A stretch of 5,994 nucleotides of DNA from assembly GCA_903915315.1 (NCBI GenBank), contig CAIWSO010000566.1, forward strand, positions 1-5,994, written 5' to 3'. The notes beneath the pieces were generated by a model that worked only from the letters and a program-made list of their open reading frames with translations, was not told the origin of the DNA and did no database searches. A program made the position numbers and the translations under genes. Source of the stretch: an uncultured Spartobacteria bacterium (GTDB lineage Bacteria > Verrucomicrobiota > Verrucomicrobiia > Chthoniobacterales > Terrimicrobiaceae). Position 1 is the first letter of the stretch. The number at the start of each line of letters is the position of its first letter. Below, one piece after another: positions 1 to 5,994 of this stretch.

Positions 1-1113
1 GTACTCGTCCTCTTCCAAGGCATCGTGGCCTACCACGGACCAGCCAAGTTCCTCACCCATTACTTCGCGGTGAAACATCCGAATGAAGTCTACGCCAGGC
101 TCGAGATGCGCTCCCCGGATGAGTGGTCTGCCTCATGGAGCAAGCACAGCGAGGCACTCAAGGAGGCGGGTAAGCCTAGAGCATCGAGAAGAAAACGCCC
201 TGCAAAGACGGAGGCCACCCCAGCAAACGAGGACGAAGACATTGAGAAGACATCGTCCCTGCCCGGGCCGGTGAGCCAGTTTTTGACACTCCTGTCCCGC
301 CGCTTACTTGTCTTCTCACGCAGTCGCCAGCAACTCCTTCTTCAGATCGGCCTCATTTTTGGTTTCCCCCTTCTCGTGGCCATCTTTGCTTGGAACGGCC
401 TGCCTGCCGTCAAAAACCTGAGCATGGGCCTCGATCTCAATTTGCTCCAGCAACTCAACGAAGCCCGTGATTTTTTAATCCAATCCAGCAAGGTCGGCAG
501 CCTTGTCTCAGGCATCGTCATGTTCCAGGTCATCCTGCTCACGCTCATGGGCGCAAACAACTCGGGGCGAGAAATTGCCGCCGAACGCCTTATTTTTGAA
601 AAGGAGAAACTCTCGGGCCTTCACTCCCTCGCCTACGTGGCCAGCAAGTCGACATTCCTCGCCTTCATGGTTCTGGCCCAATCTTTATGGATGGGATTTT
701 TTGTTCATCAGGTTTGTGGATTTCCTGGGAATTTTGCGGCGCAGCTTTTCCTCCTCGTTCTGGTCAATGCGGCGATGACCTCGATCTGCCTGGCGATCTC
801 GAGCCTCATGAGGTCCCCGGAGCAGGCTTCACTTGTTTCTATTTATCTCGTGGGCTTTCAGCTTCCCCTATCCGGAGCCGTGCTGGCACTTCCGGAGCTT
901 CTCGGCACCCTCGTACGCCCCTTTGTCTCGGCTTACTGGAGCTGGTCGGGAATCCTGCAAACACTCAAGGAGGAACGCTACTACGACATCGTTCAAACGG
1001 TCGTCCAAAGCCCCCTTTCCTCACTCTCCCTTTGCATCTGGATTCTGCTGGCACACATCGCGGCAGGACTCGTTGTCACTTTCATCGGTTGTGAGCGGCG
1101 CCACATCGCTTGA
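1..1113 (+). CDS. ABCG-type ABC transporter, fused ATPase-permease (C-terminal part, 5' end outside window)
   Basis: The reading frame is open from the first base, so the gene begins upstream; 370 residues are visible. The first residues (VLFQGIVAYHGPAKFLTHYF, from residue 4) match the stretch that closes the nucleotide-binding domain of ABCG-type transporters; Walker A, signature and Walker B motifs would lie upstream. A basic linker rich in Arg and Lys follows (about residues 55-71), then an ABC-2 type membrane domain with about six hydrophobic segments near 114-134, 167-185, 215-238, 247-269, 278-298 and 341-363. The charged stretch REIAAERLIFEKEK (about 190-203), between the second and third segments, is typical of the ABCG family, where it contacts the ATPase. 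The protein should sit in the inner membrane and act as an ATP-driven exporter or flippase; the substrate cannot be read from the sequence. A GTG at 25 is an internal Val codon, not a start. The family call is strong; the function beyond export is unknown. Confidence 0.85.
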   Translation, partial: VLVLFQGIVAYHGPAKFLTHYFAVKHPNEVYARLEMRSPDEWSASWSKHSEALKEAGKPRASRRKRPAKTEATPANEDEDIEKTSSLPGPVSQFLTLLSRRLLVFSRSRQQLLLQIGLIFGFPLLVAIFAWNGLPAVKNLSMGLDLNLLQQLNEARDFLIQSSKVGSLVSGIVMFQVILLTLMGANNSGREIAAERLIFEKEKLSGLHSLAYVASKSTFLAFMVLAQSLWMGFFVHQVCGFPGNFAAQLFLLVLVNAAMTSICLAISSLMRSPEQASLVSIYLVGFQLPLSGAVLALPELLGTLVRPFVSAYWSWSGILQTLKEERYYDIVQTVVQSPLSSLSLCIWILLAHIAAGLVVTFIGCERRHIA

Positions 1114-1130
1114 GGCGCTTCCGTTTCTCC

Positions 1131-1164
1131 AAAAAAAACCCCGCCCGCATTGAAGCGGACGGGG
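1131..1164 (-). terminator. Intrinsic terminator of the SWIB-domain gene
   Basis: The arms 1139-1148 and 1155-1164 pair over 10 positions around a 6-base loop. Eight consecutive A residues at 1131-1138 become a U tract directly after the stem on the minus strand. One position forms a G-U pair in the minus-strand RNA but a C-A mismatch in the plus-strand RNA, and no T tract follows on the plus side. The structure therefore serves the minus-strand SWIB gene, whose stop codon lies 26 bases before it, and not the ABC transporter gene. Confidence 0.9.
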
Positions 1165-1190
1165 CATTAAAGCCGAAATAGGCGAGTCGT

Positions 1191-1469
1191 TTACTTAACG
1201 ATGTGTCCCGAGATATGCTTGGTCATCTCGAACATGGTCACTTGGCCCTTGCCACCGAAAACAGCCTTGAGAGCGGCGTCCGCGTTGATGAGGGTCTTTT
1301 TTGTCTTATCTTGGAGACCGTTTTTCTTGATGTAGTCCCACACTTTTTTGGTGAGTTCGCCACGACTGACAGGTGTCGAGCCGATTACGGCGGCAAGCAC
1401 GGCATCAGGCTGAACGGGTTTGAGAAGGGCTGCGTTTGGTTTGCGTTTGGGTTTTTCTGTGGTTGGCAT
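1191..1469 (-). CDS. Stand-alone SWIB/MDM2-domain protein
   Basis: A 92-residue protein made almost entirely of one SWIB domain (about residues 16-90) after a short basic N-terminus (TEKPKRKP). Recognisable family features are the opening LLKPVQPDAVLAAVIG, the central KKVWDYIKKNGLQDK and the closing ALKAVFGGKGQVTMFEMTKHI. In eukaryotes SWIB domains are found in SWI/SNF chromatin-remodelling subunits; small single-domain copies are known in Chlamydiae and Verrucomicrobia, where their role is poorly defined and has been proposed to involve DNA or chromatin. The ATG at 1469 is preferred because it gives the usual basic start. A GTG at 1499 would add ten residues (LTYNPIKSI...) that do not look like the family. 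Neither start has a Shine-Dalgarno motif. The gene is monocistronic, convergent with the ABC gene and divergent from nuoD. The domain call is strong; the function is unknown. Confidence 0.9.
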   Translation of the reverse strand: MPTTEKPKRKPNAALLKPVQPDAVLAAVIGSTPVSRGELTKKVWDYIKKNGLQDKTKKTLINADAALKAVFGGKGQVTMFEMTKHISGHIVK

Positions 1470-1783
1470 GATGGATTTTATTGGATTGTAGGTTAGCACT
1501 GAATCACAGCCGAAGTCGTTTTTTCAGGAACCAGATTCGGGCTCGCAGATGAAAACGTCTGGGGGTGATGTATGGGGACACTTACCAAGCCTCCCCATAC
1601 TACGTCGATACTTTCTTTTTTGTTTTTAACCCCTGCTGGGATCCCTAAAATCAAATCCGCTAAAAATATGTGGCTTGCAATTTTCGAGGGCTCCAAAGAA
1701 TCTTGCTCGCACATTCAACGGGGCTTAGCTGCCCGGTCACGGATGCGGTGATTTTTTCCAAAAACAAATACGGATAATTTATA
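1470..1783. other. Divergent intergenic region, SWIB gene to nuoD
   Basis: This 314-base stretch shows no convincing gene; the frames crossing it give no recognisable protein. It must carry promoters for the SWIB gene (minus) and for nuoD (plus). For the SWIB gene, TACAAT on the minus strand at 1490-1485 resembles a -10 box but has no good -35 partner. For nuoD, TAAAAT at 1646-1651 lies 17 bases after TTTTTA (1623-1628), a weak match to a sigma-70 promoter that would leave a leader of about 125 bases. The half next to nuoD is AT-rich, including the last 35 bases before the start codon. The main structured element is the inverted repeat at 1570-1600, listed separately. Confidence 0.5.
1570..1627. 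promoter_or_regulatory. Perfect 9-bp inverted repeat with T-rich tail: possible terminator or operator
   Basis: GTATGGGGA (1570-1578) and TCCCCATAC (1592-1600) are exact reverse complements. Inside the 13-base loop a further CTT/AAG pairing (1581-1583 with 1587-1589) could extend the hairpin. A T-rich run (CTTTCTTTTTTGTTTTT, 1611-1627) follows on the plus strand, but ten bases after the stem, which is farther than in a standard intrinsic terminator. It may be an atypical terminator that stops plus-strand read-through from the ABC transporter gene before nuoD, a leader structure, or a dimeric protein-binding site for either divergent gene. The repeat is certain; its role is inferred. Confidence 0.45.
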
Positions 1784-3025
1784 ATGGCGACAACGACACT
1801 CGAGCACCCAGATGCCCTCACACGCAGCCTGAAGGCGATGCAGGAAACTGACGAAATGCTGGGCGAGAAGATGGTGATCAACATGGGCCCATCCCATCCC
1901 TCCACCCACGGCGTTCTTCGTATGGTGCTGGAACTCGATGGCGAAGTCGTTACCAAGGCGGTTCCTGAGATCGGTTACCTCCACCGCGGAGATGAAAAAA
2001 TCGCTGAAAACATGCAATACAACCAGTTTGTTCCTTATACAGACCGGTTGGACTACCTCTCCCCTATCGCTAACAACGTCGCCTACGCCCTCGCTGTTGA
2101 GAAACTCATGGGCTGGGAACTGCCGGCCCGTGGCAAAGCGATTCGTGTCATTTGTTGCGAACTCGCCCGTATTTCCTCCCACCTCTTGGCCACTGGGTGT
2201 CTCGGCATGGATCTCGGCGCGACGACCCTCTTTCTCTACACTTTCACCGAGCGTGAGAAAATCTACAATATGGTCGAGCAACTCTCGGGCGCCCGATTCA
2301 CGACCAGCTACACCCGCGTGGGCGGTCAAACCCGCGATCTTCCCCCGACCTTCCTGGCGATGCTCAAGGACTTCTTGGCAACTTTCCCTGCCGCTTTTGA
2401 TGATGTGGATAAGCTGGTGACCCGCAACCGTATTTTCGTCGATCGCTGCCGCGATGTGGGTGTCATCAGCAAAGAAGATGCCATCGCCTTCGGACTTTCC
2501 GGCCCCAATCTTCGCAGCTCCGGCGTCGATCACGACCTTCGCAAAAAACACCCTTACTTGGATTATCAAAACTACGATTTCGATGTCCCGATCGGAGCTG
2601 CCGGGGATAGCTACGACCGCTACCTTGTTCGCATGGAGGAAATCCGCGAAAGCATCAAGATCCTCCGCCAAGTCGTCGACAAACTTCCTTCGGGCCCGAT
2701 CAACTGCCACGATCCTAAGAGCATCCTTCCCGAGAAAACCACCGTGCTCACCAAGATGGAGGAACTCATCCACCACTTCATCGTCGCGACAGAGGGCATT
2801 CACGCCCCTGCTGGAGAAGTCTACTTTGGCGCAGAAAATCCCAAAGGCGAACTCGGTTTCTACATCAACAGTAAGGGCGGCGGCGTTCCCTACCGCATGA
2901 AGATCCGCTCGCCCTCATTCTGCAATATCAGCATCCTCTCGAAGATGCTTCCCGGTAGCATGGTGTCCGATGTCGTAACCATTCTCGGTTCGCTTGACCC
3001 TGTTTTCGGCGAGGTGGACCGCTAG
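1784..3025 (+). CDS. nuoD: NADH-quinone oxidoreductase subunit D (complex I, 49-kDa subunit)
   Basis: A full-length 413-residue NuoD, a peripheral-arm subunit of respiratory complex I that forms much of the quinone-reduction site at the membrane interface. The N-terminal signature NMGPSHPSTHGVLR (33-46) contains His42, and RLDYLSPI (88-95) contains Tyr91. Their spacing of 49 residues equals that of the quinone-binding His38/Tyr87 pair of Thermus Nqo4 and His59/Tyr108 of the bovine subunit, so both quinone contacts appear intact. Further family landmarks are EIGYLHRGDEK, ELARISSHLLATG, ARFTTSYTRVGG and the invariant C-terminus DPVFGEVDR. The ATG at 1784 gives a short N-terminal lead of normal length; no Shine-Dalgarno motif precedes it, only AT-rich sequence. 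It is not fused to NuoC and has no other nuo gene beside it: the divergent SWIB gene lies upstream and an EIIA-domain gene follows after 21 bases. It is probably the first gene of a three-gene transcript. Confidence 0.97.
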   Translation: MATTTLEHPDALTRSLKAMQETDEMLGEKMVINMGPSHPSTHGVLRMVLELDGEVVTKAVPEIGYLHRGDEKIAENMQYNQFVPYTDRLDYLSPIANNVAYALAVEKLMGWELPARGKAIRVICCELARISSHLLATGCLGMDLGATTLFLYTFTEREKIYNMVEQLSGARFTTSYTRVGGQTRDLPPTFLAMLKDFLATFPAAFDDVDKLVTRNRIFVDRCRDVGVISKEDAIAFGLSGPNLRSSGVDHDLRKKHPYLDYQNYDFDVPIGAAGDSYDRYLVRMEEIRESIKILRQVVDKLPSGPINCHDPKSILPEKTTVLTKMEELIHHFIVATEGIHAPAGEVYFGAENPKGELGFYINSKGGGVPYRMKIRSPSFCNISILSKMLPGSMVSDVVTILGSLDPVFGEVDR

Positions 3026-3046
3026 TCGATTGAAATTTTGCATCTC

Positions 3047-3514
3047 ATGACTCTCGCAAACCTGCTATCAGAGCCCCAAATCATTCCTGAACTGGCTTCC
3101 ACAGAACGTTGGGACGCCATCCGGGAAATGGTGGACGTTCTCGTTAAATCCGGGAAAGTCGATGCCTCTGATCGGGATTCTGTTCTGGAGTCCATTCGTC
3201 AACGCGAAGAGACCATGAGCACAGGTATCGGTTTTGGGATCGCCATACCCCATGCCTCGTCATCGAAGGTCCATGACGTCGTCGCCTCTTTCGGTCGCTC
3301 CTCAGCTGGCATCCCCTTTGAATCCCTAGACGGCGAACCCGTTTCTCTCATCGTGCTTTTTGTTGTTCCAAAAGATCAGTTCCAAACCCACTTGCGAACA
3401 CTCGCTGCGATTGCCAAATTTCTGAACGATAAAACCGTCCGCGAGGAACTTGGCAAAGCCGATGATGCGGCGGCTATTCTGAACGTCTTCGAAAACCGCT
3501 CTCCCCGTCCCTAA
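3047..3514 (+). CDS. PTS EIIA-domain protein (PtsN/fructose type)
   Basis: A 155-residue cytoplasmic protein that is one EIIA domain of the fructose/mannitol/Ntr family (PTS_EIIA_2). The segment STGIGFGIAIPHA (58-70) holds the phosphorylatable His69 in the family's GxGxxxPH setting, and the preceding SIRQREETMSTG (49-60) is the usual lead-in. Later landmarks are LDGEPVSLIVLFVVP and the HLRTLAAIAKFLND stretch. It would accept phosphate from HPr or NPr. No EIIB, EIIC, EI or HPr gene is nearby, so a regulatory role like that of PtsN is more likely than sugar uptake, though this cannot be settled here. The ATG at 3047 is preferred over a TTG at 3038 that adds only three residues; neither has a Shine-Dalgarno motif. 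The gene starts 21 bases after nuoD, and its TAA touches the argS start codon. Confidence 0.9.
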   Translation: MTLANLLSEPQIIPELASTERWDAIREMVDVLVKSGKVDASDRDSVLESIRQREETMSTGIGFGIAIPHASSSKVHDVVASFGRSSAGIPFESLDGEPVSLIVLFVVPKDQFQTHLRTLAAIAKFLNDKTVREELGKADDAAAILNVFENRSPRP

Positions 3515-5227
3515 ATGCCAACTCCGCGCGAACTTCTCGCTGCGCGTTTGCGTGCCGCATTAATCTCTGCGGAACTCGACCCGGCCCGTGCTGATGTCAC
3601 CCAATCCGCTGACGCCCGATTCGGCGACTATCAGGCGAATGCCGCCATGGCCCTCGCCAAGGAAAAACGGGCTAATCCGCGCGATGTCGCTGCCGAGATC
3701 ATCAGCAAACTCGACGTCACCGGTCTGTCCGCCCCCCCCGAGATCGCGGGCGCAGGCTTTATCAATTTCCGCCTAGAGAATTCCTTTCTCTCCACCGCGC
3801 TTTCCGCGATGGCGAAGGACGATCGCCTCGGCGTCTCGCGCGTTGCCCAACCACGCAAAATCGTGGTGGATTTCAGTTCCCCGAATGTGGCCAAACCCAT
3901 GCACGTCGGACATATCCGGAGCACGATTCTCGGTGACTGCCTCGTCCGCGTGGCCCGCTTTCTCGGACATGACGTTCTCGCAGACAACCACATCGGCGAC
4001 TGGGGCACCCAGTTTGGAAAAGTCATTTACGGATGGAAGCATTTCCTCGACCGCGAGGCTTTGCAAAAGGACGCCATTTCCGAGTTGGTCCGCCTCTACC
4101 GTGAGGTGAACCGCCTAGAAGAAACTGACGAGACCATCAAACGCGTGGCCCGAGAAGAACTCGTCAAACTTCAGGCTGGCGATCCCGAAAACTTCGCCAT
4201 CTGGCAACAAACGGTCGAGCTATCGTGGCGGGAATTTGAAAAACTCTACACGCTTCTCGACATCCGCTTCGACGAGCGGCTTGGCGAAAGCGCCTACAAC
4301 GACGCCCTAGCCCCCCTCTGCGCGGAGCTTGAGAAACGCGGCATCGCGACCGAAAGCGAGGGCGCACTCTGCATTTTCTTCCCCACCATTCCTGCGCTCG
4401 AGGGCAAACCTGCCATCGTTCGCAAAAGTGACGGCGGATTCCTCTACGCCACCACGGATCTGGCCACCATCGAGTATCGCGTCCGCCACTGGCATCCCGA
4501 TTCCATTTGGTATGTCGTCGGCGCCCCACAAGCTCTCCACTTCCAACAAATCTTTGCGGCAGCGAAACTCATGGGCATTGACTCGGATATGCGCCACATC
4601 GCTTTTGGCAGTATCCTCGGCGAGGACCGCAAGATCATGAAAACACGCTCGGGCGAAAATGTCGGCCTGAGCGAGGTTCTTACTGAAGCCGTGGAACGCG
4701 CGCGCCGCATGGTGGAGGCCCGCTCTGATAAACTCCCACAGGAGGAAATCGAATCCACCGCCCACACGATCGGCCTCGGCGCGGTCAAATATGCGGAACT
4801 CTCCCAAAACCGCCTCACCGATTACGTTTTTTCGTGGGACAAGCTCCTCGCCCTGGATGGAAATACCGCACCCTATCTTCAGAATGCCTATGTCCGCATT
4901 CGCTCGATCTTCCGTCGCGCGGAAGAAGATGCAGATATCTCCGCCCCGATTCTTTTGGATGAACCTGCTGAACGCATTCTCGGTCTCAAACTTCTCCAGT
5001 ATGCGGAAACCGTTCCTGTAGTCCTAGACGACTTCCGACCGAACATCCTCGCCAACTATCTTTACGAACTGGCAAATACTTACCATTCCTTCTACGAGGC
5101 CTGCCCTGTGCTCAAAGCCCCGACTCCAGCCATCCGAGCCAGCAGGCTCCTTCTGAGTTCCCTCACAGCCCGCACGCTTTCCCACGGGCTTTCTCTCCTA
5201 GGCATTCGCTGCCCGGAGAAAATGTAA
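3515..5227 (+). CDS. argS: Arginyl-tRNA synthetase (class I)
   Basis: A complete 570-residue ArgS, which joins arginine to its tRNA in the cytoplasm using ATP. The N-terminal add-on domain that binds the tRNA D-loop occupies about residues 4-90 (DARFGDYQANAAMALAK). The catalytic Rossmann domain follows, with SSPNVAKPMHVGHIRSTILGD containing the HIGH-type motif HVGH (130-133). The KMSKS position is degenerate (KIMKTRSG, about 373-380), as in many ArgS enzymes, where a Lys just before HIGH (here Lys127 in AKP) is known to compensate. The C-terminal DALR anticodon-binding domain runs from about 450 (GNTAPYLQNAYVRIRSIF) to the typical end GIRCPEKM. The ATG lies directly after the TAA of the EIIA gene with no gap, so translational coupling is likely; there is no Shine-Dalgarno motif in front of it. 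No clear terminator follows in the 36 bases before the convergent helicase gene. Confidence 0.97.
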   Translation: MPTPRELLAARLRAALISAELDPARADVTQSADARFGDYQANAAMALAKEKRANPRDVAAEIISKLDVTGLSAPPEIAGAGFINFRLENSFLSTALSAMAKDDRLGVSRVAQPRKIVVDFSSPNVAKPMHVGHIRSTILGDCLVRVARFLGHDVLADNHIGDWGTQFGKVIYGWKHFLDREALQKDAISELVRLYREVNRLEETDETIKRVAREELVKLQAGDPENFAIWQQTVELSWREFEKLYTLLDIRFDERLGESAYNDALAPLCAELEKRGIATESEGALCIFFPTIPALEGKPAIVRKSDGGFLYATTDLATIEYRVRHWHPDSIWYVVGAPQALHFQQIFAAAKLMGIDSDMRHIAFGSILGEDRKIMKTRSGENVGLSEVLTEAVERARRMVEARSDKLPQEEIESTAHTIGLGAVKYAELSQNRLTDYVFSWDKLLALDGNTAPYLQNAYVRIRSIFRRAEEDADISAPILLDEPAERILGLKLLQYAETVPVVLDDFRPNILANYLYELANTYHSFYEACPVLKAPTPAIRASRLLLSSLTARTLSHGLSLLGIRCPEKM

Positions 5228-5263
5228 CCCCCTTTGTTCCCTGACTGGGACTAGCCCGCTCTT

Positions 5264-5994
5264 TTATCGACCGAAGAAGCGACGAATCCCTTTGGAAGGG
5301 CTTTTAGCTGCGACGGGTTCGTGATGAACCGGGCGACTGGGACGCGGCCCTTTGGGCTCCTCGGATGCCGACATCGTGATAGGAGCATGCTTGCGAGGGA
5401 TACCCCGACCAATGAACTTCTCAAGGGAGCGCAATGGAGCGCGGTCTTCTGAAGTGACAAAACTGATAGCATCACCCACAGCTTTCGCACGTCCAGTGCG
5501 GCCAATGCGATGAACGTAATCCTCGGGATGCGGCGGAAAGTCAAAGTTCACTACATGCGAGATCCCTTCGACATCGATTCCACGAGCAGCGATATCCGTA
5601 GCGACAAGAACACGAACCGTCCCAGCCTTAAAGTCACGGAGAGCGCGAATGCGCTGATTCTGTGAACGGTTGGCATGAAGGGTGGCCGTCGTAATGCCGG
5701 ATTGCTCCAATCGGCGGGCGACGCGGTCGGCCCCGTGCTTTGTGCGTGTAAATATCAATACCATCTGCATCGCGGGATCACGAAGAAGGTGGAGGAGCAG
5801 ATTCTGCTTACCGGGATGCGGAACCTCGTAAACGCACTGTTCGACGGTCTCGGCGGGATTGGATCGCTTGCCGACTTGAACGACTTTCGGCGATTCCTGA
5901 AACTCGCGGGTGATTTTTTCGATATCGGGCGAGAGCGTCGCCGAGAAAAGCAGCGTCTGGCGCGGGCGCGGCAGAGCCTTCACAATTCGGCGGA
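5264..5994 (-). CDS. DEAD-box RNA helicase, RhlE-like (C-terminal part, 5' end outside window)
   Basis: The frame is open to the window edge, so the N-terminal half (Q motif, Walker A, DEAD box) lies beyond 5994. About 242 residues are visible. Near the visible start, RQTLLFSATLS carries motif III (SAT). The second RecA-like domain follows with MVLIFTRTKHGAD (motif IV), TLHANRSQNQR (a phrase typical of RhlE-type helicases), VLVATDIAARGID (motif V) and HRIGRTGR (motif VI, encoded at 5512-5489). After the helicase core comes a short tail of about 45 residues rich in Pro, Lys, Arg and His, ending KGIRRFFGR, likely an RNA-binding extension. Such enzymes unwind short RNA duplexes in ribosome assembly or RNA decay and often help in the cold. 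The GTG at 5983 is an internal Val, not a start. The family call is firm; the exact paralogue is not. Confidence 0.93.
   Translation of the reverse strand, partial: RRIVKALPRPRQTLLFSATLSPDIEKITREFQESPKVVQVGKRSNPAETVEQCVYEVPHPGKQNLLLHLLRDPAMQMVLIFTRTKHGADRVARRLEQSGITTATLHANRSQNQRIRALRDFKAGTVRVLVATDIAARGIDVEGISHVVNFDFPPHPEDYVHRIGRTGRAKAVGDAISFVTSEDRAPLRSLEKFIGRGIPRKHAPITMSASEEPKGPRPSRPVHHEPVAAKSPSKGIRRFFGR

Noticed and set aside
1203..1496. A 97-codon plus-strand open frame overlapping the SWIB gene
   Set aside because: It is the complement of the SWIB coding sequence, which has a recognisable domain and a correctly placed terminator; this frame has neither.
1638..1645. GGGATCCC palindrome upstream of nuoD
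   Set aside because: Eight bases is too short to separate from chance, and it has no supporting context such as a second copy.
1780..1785. TATAAT, a perfect -10 hexamer match
   Set aside because: It overlaps the nuoD start codon, so it cannot drive nuoD, and no -35 element is found at the right distance.
1715..2803. A 362-codon open frame on the minus strand opposite nuoD
   Set aside because: nuoD on the plus strand is unmistakable over its whole length. The antisense translation shows no recognisable domain and is a by-product of nuoD codon use.
1098..4604. A 14-base exact repeat at 1098-1111 and 4591-4604
   Set aside because: Both copies encode Arg-His-Ile-Ala in the same codon phase within unrelated genes; chance codon identity explains it.
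4307..4818. Two overlapping minus-strand open frames of 124-166 codons inside argS
   Set aside because: They are shadows of the argS catalytic domain with Arg/Ala-rich composition and no family resemblance.
5238..5263. Possible terminator between argS and the helicase gene
   Set aside because: Only 3-4 bp stems (TCCC/GGGA or GGG/CCC) can be drawn and the T run after them is short, so it is not supported.

Overview
The window is ordinary chromosomal DNA of a bacterium with moderately high GC. It carries six protein genes, two of them cut by the window edges. There is no RNA gene, mobile element, CRISPR array or phage gene. A free-standing SWIB/MDM2-domain protein, a fused ABCG-type exporter, a RhlE-like helicase and the lack of Shine-Dalgarno motifs together suggest a member of the PVC group, most likely Verrucomicrobiota. 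This placement is inferred from gene content only and is tentative.

Layout: (1) 1-1113 (+) is the C-terminal part of an ABC transporter with ATPase and permease fused in one chain. (2) 1191-1469 (-) is a small SWIB-domain protein, convergent with the transporter gene and ended by a clear minus-strand intrinsic terminator at 1131-1164. (3) 1470-1783 is a non-coding region between the divergent SWIB and nuoD genes. It holds a perfect 9-bp inverted repeat (1570-1600) followed by a T-rich stretch. (4) 1784-5227 (+) holds three tightly packed genes: nuoD (complex I quinone-site subunit), a PTS EIIA-type regulatory domain protein, and argS (arginyl-tRNA synthetase). The gaps are 21 bp and 0 bp, so one transcript is likely. 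(5) 5264-5994 (-) is the C-terminal half of a DEAD-box RNA helicase, convergent with argS across a 36-bp gap.

The three-gene unit joins respiration, phosphotransfer signalling and tRNA charging. No other nuo gene is next to nuoD here, which is unlike the usual nuoA-N cluster. No previously undescribed system is evident. The points most worth a second look are the isolated nuoD-EIIA-argS unit, the hairpin upstream of nuoD, the stand-alone SWIB gene and the consistent lack of Shine-Dalgarno sequences.
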